Positions 33,833-43,530 are shown, numbered from the stretch's first letter. The stretch: 64,000 nucleotides of DNA from Algoriphagus ratkowskyi (GCF_002150505.1 NZ_MSSV01000006.1:1-64000), one strand, 5' to 3'. Translations and numbers: made by a program. The notes: generated by a model not told the origin, from the letters alone.

Positions 33833-33840
33833 TACTTTTG
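33833..33840 (+). promoter_or_regulatory. Bacteroidota -7 box immediately before uup
   Basis: TACTTTTG matches TAnnTTTG and ends 4 bases before the ATG at 33845, implying a leaderless or near-leaderless mRNA if used. The -33 region has no exact TTTG. Confidence 0.45.
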
Positions 33841-33844
33841 CGGC

Positions 33845-35758
33845 ATGAATTACCTTTCGGTCGAAAACCTCAGTAAAGCGTTCGGTGAGCGCAAGCTTTT
33901 TTCCAATATCTCTTTTGGCATTTCCCAGGGTCAAAAAATTGCCCTCGTAGGCATTAATGGCGCGGGAAAATCCACGTTGATGAAAATCATCATGGGTTTG
34001 GAGATTCCTGATACAGGTCAGGTTGGTACCAATCAGCAGGTGAAAGTGGCATATGTGCATCAAAACCCAGTTTTTGAAGGTACAATGAGCATCTACCAGA
34101 CTATTTTCGACCAAAGTAATTCTGAAGTGCTCAAGGTGATTGAGGATTATCATAAAGCCATGCTGGAAGCAGAACGTGGCATTGATAACTCGGATAAGAT
34201 GTCCGTGCTTTTCGAGAAAATGGATGCCTTCCAAGCCTGGGATTTTGAATACCAAGTGAAAGAAGTGCTCGGCAAATTGGGTCTTCACGATACCGAACTT
34301 CCTGTGGGAACACTCTCCGGTGGTCAGCGTAAGCGAGTTGCCTTGGCAAAAGCTATCTTGGAAAAGCCTGATTTATTGCTGCTTGATGAGCCTACCAACC
34401 ACCTTGATCTTGAAACAATTGAATGGCTGGAAGACTATTTGGCGAAAGCTAACCTTGCGCTTTTCATGGTAACTCACGATAGGTACTTCCTAGAGAAAGT
34501 AACTAATGAGATCCTTGAACTTGATCAGGGTAAAATACACCGCTACCAAGGAAACTATGGCTACTTCCTCGACAAAAAAGAAGCTCGGATGGAGAATGAG
34601 GATATAGAATTAGAAAAAGCAAAAAGCCTTTATAAGAAAGAATTAGACTGGATTCGCCGTCAGCCAAAAGCTAGAAGTACCAAAGCAAAATACCGCGTGG
34701 ATGCTTTCGAAGAAACGAAGGAAAAAGCTTCTCAAAAGCGTGAGGAACGCGATATTCAATTGACCGTAACGACTCAGCGTCTTGGAAATAAGATCATCGA
34801 GATCGATAAAATGACCAAAGCATTTGGTGATAAGACGGTTGTCAATGACTTCTCTTATACTTTTAAGAAGAAAGATAGAGTAGGAATTATCGGTCCAAAC
34901 GGTGCTGGCAAGACTACTTTCCTCAACATGATCACTGGGCAGATGGCCCCTGATTCTGGAAAAGTTTCCATAGGACAAACTACTGCTTTTGGTTACTACA
35001 AGCAGGAAGAAAGCAGTTTTGACGAAGAAAAGCGTCTATTAGATATTGTGAAGGAAGTCGCCGAAGTGGTAACTATCGCCGGAGGTTCTGAGATCACTGT
35101 TTCTCAATTTTTGACACAATTTGGTTTTCCTCCAAAGCAACAACATACGCCAGTTGCAAAATTGAGTGGTGGAGAGCGCAGAAGACTTCAGTTACTGATG
35201 GTTTTGATCAAGAATCCTAATTTCCTGATTCTCGATGAGCCTACGAATGATCTGGATTTAATGACTTTGAACACGCTAGAGGAGTTTTTGGATACGTTCC
35301 CTGGCTGTTTGATCATCGTTTCCCACGATAGATATTTCATGGATCGCTTAGTGGAGCACTTGTTTGTTTTCGAAGGAGAAGGCGAGATTTCTGATTTCCC
35401 AGGGAATTATTCTGAGTTTAGGGAGATTGAAAAGGGGCAAAAAGATCGAAGTCCGAAGACTGAAGACGGAAGTAAATCAGCAAATAGCCAGAAACAAGAG
35501 GAGAAAGCTGAGGTAAAAGATTCGCCTCCTGTGAAAGCAAAAGCGAGCTTTAAGCAAAAAACCGAATTTAAGGAGGTGAATGCTTCCATGGCTAAACTTG
35601 AAAAAGAGAAAGCCGAACTCACCGAGAAAATCAGTGGAGGGAATTCTGATCATGAGGAGTTGATGAAAATCTCCTCGCGCATGCTGGAAATCGATGCTAA
35701 ATTGGAAGAATTGGAACTGACTTGGTTGGAATTGAGCGAATTGGAGGGGATTGAGTAG
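33845..35758 (+). CDS. uup: ABC-F family ATPase, Uup-type
   Basis: A soluble 637-residue protein with two ABC ATPase domains and no membrane helices; ABC-F proteins act on ribosomes or, for Uup, on DNA/ribosome rescue. Domain 1: Walker A GINGAGKST (36-44), signature LSGGQRKR, Walker B LLLLDEPTNHLD. Then a charged inter-domain linker. Domain 2: GPNGAGKTT, LSGGERRR, FLILDEPTNDLD. A C-terminal coiled coil (about 575-637) marks the Uup subgroup. Residues 534-543 are encoded by an intergenic-type repeat inserted in the linker. It is followed by a repeat island rather than a terminator. Confidence 0.93.
   Translation: MNYLSVENLSKAFGERKLFSNISFGISQGQKIALVGINGAGKSTLMKIIMGLEIPDTGQVGTNQQVKVAYVHQNPVFEGTMSIYQTIFDQSNSEVLKVIEDYHKAMLEAERGIDNSDKMSVLFEKMDAFQAWDFEYQVKEVLGKLGLHDTELPVGTLSGGQRKRVALAKAILEKPDLLLLDEPTNHLDLETIEWLEDYLAKANLALFMVTHDRYFLEKVTNEILELDQGKIHRYQGNYGYFLDKKEARMENEDIELEKAKSLYKKELDWIRRQPKARSTKAKYRVDAFEETKEKASQKREERDIQLTVTTQRLGNKIIEIDKMTKAFGDKTVVNDFSYTFKKKDRVGIIGPNGAGKTTFLNMITGQMAPDSGKVSIGQTTAFGYYKQEESSFDEEKRLLDIVKEVAEVVTIAGGSEITVSQFLTQFGFPPKQQHTPVAKLSGGERRRLQLLMVLIKNPNFLILDEPTNDLDLMTLNTLEEFLDTFPGCLIIVSHDRYFMDRLVEHLFVFEGEGEISDFPGNYSEFREIEKGQKDRSPKTEDGSKSANSQKQEEKAEVKDSPPVKAKASFKQKTEFKEVNASMAKLEKEKAELTEKISGGNSDHEELMKISSRMLEIDAKLEELELTWLELSELEGIE
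35447..35472 (+). repeat. GAAG-type repeat inside the uup coding region
   Basis: CGAAGTCCGAAGACTGAAGA then CGGAAG is the same word repeat as the intergenic patch at 31773-31809. Here it is in frame and encodes Arg-Ser-Pro-Lys-Thr-Glu-Asp-Gly-Ser, between the second ATPase domain and the C-terminal coiled coil. Confidence 0.55.
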
Positions 35759-36505
35759 GATTCCTTAGCACGTCATTGCGAGGATGGATTTTTGCCATGG
35801 CTTTATCAGGGCCTTTCCCATCCGAAGCAATCCTTCTAAGATTTAGCAGACTGCCTGCCCTTAATGAGGCGGGCTTCGGTATAGAAAGTGATGTGGTAGT
35901 TGATAGTTGGTCATAAATTCCTTCTAATGAAGAGACTGCTCTTTTTGCCAAAGGCAAAACTGGTAATAGCCCCGAATGCAGCGCAGCGAAATTCGGGGCT
36001 AATTCAGCGCGAAAGTTCATGCGAGTGCCAACGGCACGATCGGTAATTACCACCTAACTACCTCAATCCCACACGTAATTTCAAGTTATATTCAATTTCG
36101 TATCCCTCTAATGGCTGATTTACTACCAAACTAAGAGTATTCAATACCGATCGTGCCTTTGGCACTCTATACTATATCGATTAGGTTTCGATACCCAGAA
36201 TTGCATTCTGGGCTTTTACCGGCCTTGCCTTTAGCAAGGATCCCGCAATACATAGCAAGTTTTATTTTATGGAAAAGTGGTTCGCAGTGAAGCAAGAATT
36301 GCCCGTCATTGAGAGACCTAATATCAAAAATAAAAATTATATGATATCCAACTAGGTCGAAGCAATCTCAGTCATAATAACAGATTGCTTCGGAATTGAA
36401 AGTTAGGTGGTAGATGAATGTTGTCGATATATTCCTCACAATGACGTGTAACTCGCAATGACGTAGAAATCTATTGTCTTATGTCTAGCTACTAGCGTCT
36501 AAAAT
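35759..36505. repeat. Palindrome-rich repeat island between uup and the TonB receptor gene
   Basis: A 747-base gap with no gene. The outer parts carry an inverted 13-mer, ACGTCATTGCGAG at 35770-35782 and CTCGCAATGACGT at 36452-36464. Inside are hairpins: TTTTGCC/GGCAAAA (35943-35959), AGCCCCGAAT/ATTCGGGGCT (35968-36000), GTGCC/GGCAC (36025-36037 and again 36153-36165, the two copies lying inverted with ACCGATC flanks), CCCAGAAT/ATTCTGGG (36194-36212), CCTTGC/GCAAGG (36223-36239) and CGAAGCAATCT/AGATTGCTTCG (36358-36392). The final 36467-36502 holds TCTTATGTCT words. The set looks like several REP-type elements stacked together. Confidence 0.8.
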
Positions 36506-38746
36506 TCAATACAAAAACGCCACTTTCACCCCACCATACCAATTCTGCGTTGGAGCAGGCTGATAATATCTTCCGCCGAAAGGATTTAGGTCATTACCCA
36601 GTGAGTAGCTTTCATTCAGCAGATTGTCCACACCGGCGAAAGCTTCCAGTTCCCACTTTCCAGCAAAACTTTTTGCCCATCCGAAGCGCAGATTCACCAA
36701 ATTATACGCATCCTGATAAACCGTATTCGCATCGTTGAGCGGAAGTTCGCTGACATATTGATGTGTGAAATTCAAATAGATTCCTGGTTTCGTTCGCAAA
36801 TCCAAACGAGTAACTAAAGTGGTTTCTGGTACCCCAGTCAGCGCATTTCCAGAAAAATCATTGTCTCCTTTTTGGTAGTCTTTGAACGTGAAATAATTCC
36901 CTGTGAATGAGGTTCCAATTTTTAGATCCCGAATGAACGTGACTTCATTTCTAATAAACGCATAGTCAATAGCCGCTTCTATTCCTTTTTGATCCGTGGA
37001 ACCTACATTTCTGAATAGCACAACACCTTGTGGATTCGTGTAGGTAGTGATCGTTTGATCGAGTATGAAGTAAAATGCAGTCAGGTCCAGATTCAGCTTT
37101 CCTTTGCCCATTCTATAGCCGACTTCATAATTGATTCCTTTTTCGGCTTCCAAATCCAGGTTTAGACTTCCTTCATTCGTCCGAACTTCGTCGATTGTCG
37201 GTGGAGAAAAGCCGCTGCTAATACTTCCATATACTCCAGAGAAATCATTGAACTGATAATTCAGCGCAAACCTTGGAACGACAATCGGATCGAATTTTCT
37301 TGTCTGCAGACCTGTGGCTCCTCCAGAAGCGTCGATTTGTCGATCAATCTCCATGCTGCTGAAATTCTCGCTAAGTGCAAAAGTCAGCATAAAGTCTTCA
37401 GTCAAATTCCATTCAGCTTGTTGGAAGAAGAATCCCTGAGTTGCTCTTAATTTATCTGCAAACCTTACTGTGTCTGCTGCTCCATTCACATTTCCGAAAT
37501 TCTGCGCATCTGTAAGGCTCGTTTGATATTCACCACCTGCGATTATTCTCAGATCTTTTCCAGCCAATTTTCCATCATAAGTGAACTTCGTTCTTCCACC
37601 AAATCCAAAGCCCAGTTCCTTCTTATAATCCAAAATGAAAGGATTTTCAAAGTCATTGGTATTCATGTAAAGTGTGGTCGAGTTCTTTATCTTCGGAGAG
37701 AATCTATACAAATGTCCAATAGATGCGAAAACAGATTGCTGTGAAATCGAGCTGTTTTGCTTCACTGATCCAGGCCTTGCCTGTGTAGGATCTTCCGCCA
37801 GTTGATCTGCATTCAGTGCTCCTGGGATCTGATAATTTAGGTCAGAGATTAACAATTGTGTTCTAATTTCTTGTTTATCAGTAACGGAGAAAAAACCTCC
37901 CAACTGAAAGACCTGTCTGTCCATAGCACTGTGCTCACGATATCCATCTGCTTTTTGGCTTACATACGAAGCCTCAAATCCACCATTCCCCACTTGCTGA
38001 GAAATCCCTAGCTTGTATCTGGACATCCCAAAATCTCCGACCATAAAATCTGCTGTTACCCTTCCTCCAATAGGATTTGCTTGGCTGTATAAGTTTATCA
38101 CTCCGCCATTTCCTGCTCCATAGATAGATCCTGATGGCCCTTTTATAACTTCGGCAGTTCGGATGTTGGATAGGTCAAGGAGGTTTAAAGCAGTTGTCCC
38201 GTCAGGAGATGTAAATGGAACTTCATTCCAATATACTTTCACATTTCGTACACCAAATGGGGCACGTAGCGAACTTCCACGAATGGAAATTCTATAACTG
38301 GCTGTAGCGCGTTCCTCGATGCGGATTCCTGGTTTGGTGTTGAATGAATTGACTATCGAAGTCTCATTGAAGCGGTTGAAATCTTGCTCCGACACTAGCG
38401 CTATAGCTGCTGATTGCTCCATAAGTGGACGCTCAGATTCGAATGCGGTAACTGTAATTTCGGAAAGATTGAGTGATTTTTCAACTAATTCAACAACATG
38501 TTCTCCTACTCCTAATGAAGCAGAGAAGGCTTCAAAACCCGATTTGAAAAATGTAAAAGTCTGAACTTCTGACCCTGAAAATGCTATGATTCCAGAAAAG
38601 TTACTGACTTGATTTTGACCATTATCAGCCCGAACACGCACATTTTCCAGCGGAGTTTGAGTTTTTGAATTCACGACTTTAATTCGGACTTGTGCCTGCG
38701 TCATGAAAGAGATCAAAAGAAAAATTATAGTGAATAGTTTACCCAT
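36506..38746 (-). CDS. TonB-dependent receptor, FecA/siderophore-type
   Basis: From the ATG at 38746 it has 746 residues; the TTG at 38776 is not needed. A signal peptide (FTIIFLLISFMTQA) leads into a carboxypeptidase-regulatory-like N-terminal sandwich (VVNSKTQTPLENVRV). The plug domain (about 95-220) has ISIRGSSLRAPFGVRN and EVIKGPSGSIYGAGNGGVI. The rest is a 22-strand barrel ending in an aromatic strand, PAPTQNWYGGVKVAFLY. The plug style and lack of a SusD partner point to a metal chelate or small-molecule receptor rather than glycan import. It is divergent from the fucosidase gene, with no regulator nearby. Confidence 0.93.
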   Translation of the reverse strand: MGKLFTIIFLLISFMTQAQVRIKVVNSKTQTPLENVRVRADNGQNQVSNFSGIIAFSGSEVQTFTFFKSGFEAFSASLGVGEHVVELVEKSLNLSEITVTAFESERPLMEQSAAIALVSEQDFNRFNETSIVNSFNTKPGIRIEERATASYRISIRGSSLRAPFGVRNVKVYWNEVPFTSPDGTTALNLLDLSNIRTAEVIKGPSGSIYGAGNGGVINLYSQANPIGGRVTADFMVGDFGMSRYKLGISQQVGNGGFEASYVSQKADGYREHSAMDRQVFQLGGFFSVTDKQEIRTQLLISDLNYQIPGALNADQLAEDPTQARPGSVKQNSSISQQSVFASIGHLYRFSPKIKNSTTLYMNTNDFENPFILDYKKELGFGFGGRTKFTYDGKLAGKDLRIIAGGEYQTSLTDAQNFGNVNGAADTVRFADKLRATQGFFFQQAEWNLTEDFMLTFALSENFSSMEIDRQIDASGGATGLQTRKFDPIVVPRFALNYQFNDFSGVYGSISSGFSPPTIDEVRTNEGSLNLDLEAEKGINYEVGYRMGKGKLNLDLTAFYFILDQTITTYTNPQGVVLFRNVGSTDQKGIEAAIDYAFIRNEVTFIRDLKIGTSFTGNYFTFKDYQKGDNDFSGNALTGVPETTLVTRLDLRTKPGIYLNFTHQYVSELPLNDANTVYQDAYNLVNLRFGWAKSFAGKWELEAFAGVDNLLNESYSLGNDLNPFGGRYYQPAPTQNWYGGVKVAFLY

Positions 38747-38878
38747 GCTGCAAGGTAAATGCTTTCTCTTTGACAATGAAAAATGAATACACTAAAGGTT
38801 AATCTTCATGTTTAAAAATCAGTTTCTATTTCCAAAATTCAGGCAAAAGCCCTAATATTCTGATCTAATTCAATCCTA

Positions 38879-40927
38879 ATGAAAAATACACTCTGGCTAC
38901 TTCTACTAGTAAGCCTTTCTTTCTGTACTGAAAAAGCAACTCCTCCTGCACCTGTTTTGCCAATTCCAAACGAACATCAAATCGCTTGGCAAGAGTTAGA
39001 ATATTATGGTTTTATTCACTTCAACATGAATACCTTCTCCGATAGAGAATGGGGTTTTGGTGATGAAAAACCAGAAATGTTTAACCCCTCAGAACTTGAT
39101 ACCCGTCAATGGGCGCGAGTGGCTAGCGAAGCTGGAATGAAAGGTCTGATCATTACTGCAAAGCATCACGATGGGTTCGTAATTTGGCCATCGGCCTATA
39201 CCGAGCATTCTGTGAAAAATAGTCCGTGGAAAGATGGGCAGGGTGATTTGATCAAAGAGCTAGCGGAAGCTTGCAAGGAATATGGGCTGAAATTCGGAAT
39301 TTATTATTCCCCTTGGGACAGAAATCATCCTGACTATGGTAAGCCAGAATACATCACCTACATGAGAAATCAACTTAAAGAGTTGCTCACTAATTATGGA
39401 GATATTTTCGAAGTGTGGTTTGACGGGGCTAATGGCGGCGATGGCTGGTATGGTGGTGCAAATGAAACTCGAACGGTAGATAAATTTAGCTATTACGGTT
39501 GGGATGAGACAATTGATCTGGTTCGTGAGCTCCAGCCTGGTGCTATGCTATTCAGTGATGCGGGTCCCGATGTACGCTGGGTTGGTAATGAGCACGGCTT
39601 TGCATACGAGACTACATGGTCAAATCTAATGCGGGATTCTGTCTATGCTGGCATGCCTGAGTTTTCTGAAAAATGGGCAACAGGACAAGAAAATGGAACA
39701 CATTGGGTTCCAGCCGAAGCAGATGTATCCATTCGTCCAGGATGGTATTACCACAAATATGAGGATCACAAAGTGCGCACCTTACCTCAATTGCTAGAGA
39801 TTTATTACAATAGCATAGGGAGAAATGCCTCCATGCTGATCAATTTCCCGGTGGACACTAGAGGTTTGATCCATGAAAATGATGTAGAAGCAATCATGAA
39901 ACTCGCGGAAAAGGTGAAAGAAGATTTTGCTGTGAATCTAGCCTCCCAAGCTGTAGGTACTGCAAGTGAAGATCGTGGAAATGGCTATGAGGTAGAAAAC
40001 GTATTAGATGAGGATTATGAGACGTATTGGACAATTGCTGACGACTCAAAGGACGCAGAAATTACACTAGAATTTGGGAAAGAAATCACCTTCAATCGAT
40101 TGCTACTACAGGAATATACGCCGCTAGGCCAGCGCGTGAAAGCCTTTGTTTTGGATAAAGAAGTGAATGGAAACTGGGAAAAAATAGCTGAAGGGACAAC
40201 TATTGGTTATAAAAGAATCTTAAGATTTCCGGATGTCACAGCAAGTACCATCCGAGTTAGATTTACTGATGGAAAAGACATTCCTGTGATCTCTGAAATT
40301 GGGGTTTATAATGCTCCGAAGCTTTTGCTTCCTCCAAAGTCAAAACGCACTCAGAATGGGGAATTGACCTTAACCTCTCCAGACGATGGGCTACTAATCT
40401 ATTACACTACAGATGGCTCGGAACCTAGTGCTGAAAGTCAAAAGTATGAGTCTCCACTTGACTTGCAGCAAGCTACCACTTTGACGGTTGTGTCTTTAGA
40501 TCCTATTTCAGGAGGAAAAAGTGAATCAAAACGCATTGACTTGGATGTAGCAAAATCGAAGTGGAACGTAGCAGTTAAGCAAGCTGTAAAAGCGATAGAC
40601 GAAGATAATGCGACTTATTTCAGCAGTGAAAAAAATGAAATGACCGTTGATTTAGGTGAAACTCTTTCACTAAAAGGATTTACCTACATGCCAATGCAGG
40701 CAAGATATCCGAGTGGATTTATCACCAATTACATCTTTGAGGCAAGTATTGACGGCAAGAGTTGGAAGTCGGTTGCTGCTGGTGAGTTTTCCAATATTGC
40801 CAATAATCCTATTCAGCAATTTGTACGTTTTGAAGAAGTGAAAGCACGATATATTCGCTTGAAAGCAAGTAAAACAGCAGATGGGAATGTTGCGACCTTC
40901 GCAGAAGTAGGTATTCTGACAAAATAA
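38879..40927 (+). CDS. Alpha-L-fucosidase (GH29) lipoprotein with C-terminal F5/8-type domains
   Basis: A 682-residue protein. The lipoprotein signal (LLLLVSLSFC, Cys16) is followed by a GH29 catalytic domain at about 30-350: YGFIHFNMNTFSDREWG, GLIITAKHHDGFVIWPS, GIYYSPWDRN and the nucleophile Asp in EVWFDGANGG. Then come a discoidin/F5-8C-like beta-sandwich (about 360-480), a chitobiase-type TTDGSEPS strand segment near 515, and a second F5/8C-like domain at the C-terminus (ARYIRLKASK). It removes terminal alpha-L-fucose from glycans; the extra modules probably bind sugar. It is not inside a SusCD locus. Confidence 0.94.
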   Translation: MKNTLWLLLLVSLSFCTEKATPPAPVLPIPNEHQIAWQELEYYGFIHFNMNTFSDREWGFGDEKPEMFNPSELDTRQWARVASEAGMKGLIITAKHHDGFVIWPSAYTEHSVKNSPWKDGQGDLIKELAEACKEYGLKFGIYYSPWDRNHPDYGKPEYITYMRNQLKELLTNYGDIFEVWFDGANGGDGWYGGANETRTVDKFSYYGWDETIDLVRELQPGAMLFSDAGPDVRWVGNEHGFAYETTWSNLMRDSVYAGMPEFSEKWATGQENGTHWVPAEADVSIRPGWYYHKYEDHKVRTLPQLLEIYYNSIGRNASMLINFPVDTRGLIHENDVEAIMKLAEKVKEDFAVNLASQAVGTASEDRGNGYEVENVLDEDYETYWTIADDSKDAEITLEFGKEITFNRLLLQEYTPLGQRVKAFVLDKEVNGNWEKIAEGTTIGYKRILRFPDVTASTIRVRFTDGKDIPVISEIGVYNAPKLLLPPKSKRTQNGELTLTSPDDGLLIYYTTDGSEPSAESQKYESPLDLQQATTLTVVSLDPISGGKSESKRIDLDVAKSKWNVAVKQAVKAIDEDNATYFSSEKNEMTVDLGETLSLKGFTYMPMQARYPSGFITNYIFEASIDGKSWKSVAAGEFSNIANNPIQQFVRFEEVKARYIRLKASKTADGNVATFAEVGILTK

Positions 40928-41030
40928 ATACGAAATATTAGCTATATAAATACTAACCGTCAAAATCAAAAGAGATGGAATTTTTATTTGATTTGGCTAC
41001 ATTCCACTCCCAATCTTTAAACCCAAACCT

Positions 41031-41603
41031 ATGAACAGACGAATCGCCCTAAGGCATCTTGCGCTCATATCTGGAGGACTTGCTTTAATTCCTTCCTGTG
41101 ATTTTAGCTCAGATGATATCCTAGCTGCCTATGAGAACCTAAAGGTAACAGCTTCTCAGAAGCAACTTTTGGGATCCATATCAGACACAATTATTCCAGC
41201 TGGTGAGTTAAAAGGAGCTCTAGAATTAGAAGTTCCTGACTTCATCTTGGTGATGGTGAACGATTGCATGACCGAAGAAAACCAACAACTCTTTAGCACA
41301 GGGCTTGCAGCATTCCCTGATTTTGCTAAAAACACAGCTGGTAAAAAATATGACCAACTCAGTACTAAAGAGAAAGAAGATTTAATTCAAACAGGCATTG
41401 ACCTTCAGCCGGCAGAAAATTCTGAAGGAGAAAAGGATAAAGCCGTTTCTTATTTCCTGAACACTACCAAGCGACTAACTATGCAAGGATACATGGCTTC
41501 TGAATACATTCAGACAGAAATTATTCCTTATTCATTAATCCCAGGCCCATACAATGGAGCTTCCTTAATCTCAGAATCACAAAATCCTAGAATCAATGGC
41601 TAA
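41031..41603 (+). CDS. Gluconate 2-dehydrogenase subunit 3 family protein, Tat-type signal
   Basis: A 190-residue protein. The N-terminus MNRRIALRHLALISGGLALIPSC looks like a twin-arginine-like signal with a lipobox-type Cys. The body has the subunit-3 pattern: LLGSISDTIIPAGELKGALELEVPDFI, then MVNDCMTEENQQ and YFLNTTKRLTMQGYMASEYIQTE. In known systems this small subunit carries the flavoprotein subunit through the Tat system. The 3' end overlaps the GMC oxidoreductase gene by 8 bases, so they form one complex. Confidence 0.88.
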   Translation: MNRRIALRHLALISGGLALIPSCDFSSDDILAAYENLKVTASQKQLLGSISDTIIPAGELKGALELEVPDFILVMVNDCMTEENQQLFSTGLAAFPDFAKNTAGKKYDQLSTKEKEDLIQTGIDLQPAENSEGEKDKAVSYFLNTTKRLTMQGYMASEYIQTEIIPYSLIPGPYNGASLISESQNPRING

Positions 41604-43314
41604 TCTGAATATTAGAAATAAACAAGATCGAACATATCAGGCCATTGTCGTAGGTTCAGGAGCTAGTGGAGGATGGGCAGCCAAGGAGTTTGGTGACTTA
41701 GGAGTAAAAACGCTCTTGCTCGAAAGAGGAAGAAACGTTGAGCATATCAAAGATTATCCTACCACAAATATGCTTCCATATGAATTTAAACATAGAGGAA
41801 AACTTCCTCAGAAAGTTCTTGACGAGAATCCTATTGTAGCTAAATGCTATGCCTTCGGGGAAGATTCAGAGCACTTTTTTGCTAAAGATGCTGAGCAACC
41901 TTATATACAAGAGAAGCCATTTGACTGGATCAGAGGATATCAGGTAGGGGGGAAATCTTTGCTTTGGGCAAGACAGGTTCAGCGTTGGTCAGACTATGAT
42001 TTCGAAGGACCAGCCAGAGATGGATTCGCAGTTGATTGGCCGATTCGTTACAAAGACATAGCTCCCTGGTACAGCCATGTGGAGAAATTTGCTGGAGTTT
42101 CAGGGAATAGAGATGGGATAGACACACTTCCTGACGGAGAGTTTTTGCCAGCTTACGACTTGAATATCGTAGAGAAGCATTTTGCCGAAAAGTTAAAGGA
42201 AACTTACGGCGGAGATCGTCATATGATCTCTTCTCGTTGTGCGCACATACATGAGCCGAGGCCAGAATTCGCCGCTCAAGGGAGAGCTTCCTGTCAAAAC
42301 AGAAATCTTTGCCAGCGAGGATGCCCATTTGGAGGATATTTTAGTAGTAATTCTTCTACTATTCCTTGGGCATTGAAAAGTGGTAATGTGACGCTTAGAC
42401 CCGACTCAGTTGTTCATTCTGTGATATATGATGATGAAAAAGGCAAAGCAACTGGAGTAAGAGTGATCGATGCCCACACCAAAGAAGTGGAAGAATTCTA
42501 TGCTGATGTCATTTTCATTAATGCGGCTGCGGTCAATTCTAATGCGATTTTAATGAATTCCACTTCCGCTAGATTCCCTAACGGGCTCGGTAATGATAGT
42601 GGGGTTTTGGGAAAATATTTTGCTTTTCACAATTATAGAGCTGGCGTAAGTGCTGCTTATGATGGATTTACAGAATACACTACATCTGGTGGTCGCCCTA
42701 CAAGCGGCTATATTCCTCGATTCCGAAATGTGAAAAAGCAAGAAACAGATTTCCTTCGTGGTTATGCCGGCGGATTTAGTGCTTACCGAGGTGGAGGCTA
42801 CGTGGCTGATGCTAGAGTAGGTATGGATTTGAAAAACAGTATGCTTAATAAAATGCCTCCAGATGGACCGTGGAGAGTAGGTTCCCACATGATGGGCGAG
42901 ACTATTCCAAAGGAGAGCAATTACATAGCTTTGGATAAAGACAAACTTGATCCTTATGGCCTACCGACCTTACAATTCAATGTAGAATATGATGATAATG
43001 ATGAGAAAATGATCATTGATTACCAAGAGCAAATCTCCGAAATGTTCTCTAAAGCAGGTTTTACGGATATTTCTGTTCGTGATGACCATAGAGTTCCTGG
43101 CTTGGATATTCATGAAATGGGTGGGGTGAGAATGGGAAAAGACCCTAAAACCTCCATGCTTAATGGAAATCATCAGCTTCATGCCGTACCAAATGTATAT
43201 GTAACAGATGGAGCTTCCATGACCTCAACGTCAACTCAGAATCCTACGTTGACCTACATGGCCTTTGCTGCAAGAGCTGCTCATCATGCTGTAAATGAAA
43301 GTAAAAAAGGATAA
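41596..43314 (+). CDS. GMC family FAD oxidoreductase, large subunit
   Basis: A 572-residue flavoprotein that oxidises an alcohol or sugar, probably in the periplasm, exported by piggy-backing on subunit 3 because it has no signal of its own. The Rossmann motif is VVGSGASGGWAAKEF (17-31). YQVGGKSLLWARQVQRW is near 115, a Cys-rich CQNRNLCQRGCPFGG stretch near 232 and the GMC C-terminal signature DGASMTSTSTQNPTLT at the end. A separate cytochrome subunit is not present next to it. The sugar substrate is unknown. A strong terminator follows. Confidence 0.92.
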   Translation: MANLNIRNKQDRTYQAIVVGSGASGGWAAKEFGDLGVKTLLLERGRNVEHIKDYPTTNMLPYEFKHRGKLPQKVLDENPIVAKCYAFGEDSEHFFAKDAEQPYIQEKPFDWIRGYQVGGKSLLWARQVQRWSDYDFEGPARDGFAVDWPIRYKDIAPWYSHVEKFAGVSGNRDGIDTLPDGEFLPAYDLNIVEKHFAEKLKETYGGDRHMISSRCAHIHEPRPEFAAQGRASCQNRNLCQRGCPFGGYFSSNSSTIPWALKSGNVTLRPDSVVHSVIYDDEKGKATGVRVIDAHTKEVEEFYADVIFINAAAVNSNAILMNSTSARFPNGLGNDSGVLGKYFAFHNYRAGVSAAYDGFTEYTTSGGRPTSGYIPRFRNVKKQETDFLRGYAGGFSAYRGGGYVADARVGMDLKNSMLNKMPPDGPWRVGSHMMGETIPKESNYIALDKDKLDPYGLPTLQFNVEYDDNDEKMIIDYQEQISEMFSKAGFTDISVRDDHRVPGLDIHEMGGVRMGKDPKTSMLNGNHQLHAVPNVYVTDGASMTSTSTQNPTLTYMAFAARAAHHAVNESKKG

Positions 43315-43335
43315 AAATTTAATTATTTCTACAGT

Positions 43336-43374
43336 AAAACCCCTTGGGAATATTTTTCTCTCAAGGGGTTTTTT
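43336..43374 (+). terminator. Terminator of the GMC oxidoreductase operon
   Basis: Stem AACCCCTTG / CAAGGGGTT around a 15-base loop, then TTTT, 25 bases after the stop. The minus strand also has a flanking A run, so it may work both ways. Confidence 0.88.
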
Positions 43375-43530
43375 CATCTAATATGAATAAATTGAAATGC
43401 TTAAATGTTCTGATATTCAGGAGTTTTTGTTTTAAATAGTAGGATTATTGCATTAATATTCTCCGATTTGAACAAAATAGGAGTTAATGCGTGTTAAAAA
43501 GCAGGTTTATAAAGCAGCCCAAAAAAAATT

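Larger units (their letters stand above)
33531..33844. other. Divergent rlmN/uup intergenic region with inverted copy of the TCTTG repeat
   Basis: A 314-base gap with no gene. 33555-33610 is the TCTTG-word repeat in reverse orientation, sharing the exact 10-mers TCTTGACTCT and TCTTGATACT with 31862-31906. The remainder is AT-rich promoter DNA for rlmN and uup. Confidence 0.6.

Noticed and set aside
35697-36053. 118-codon minus-strand frame in the repeat island
   Set aside because: It overlaps the uup 3' end and consists mostly of translated palindromes; there is no sensible start or family.
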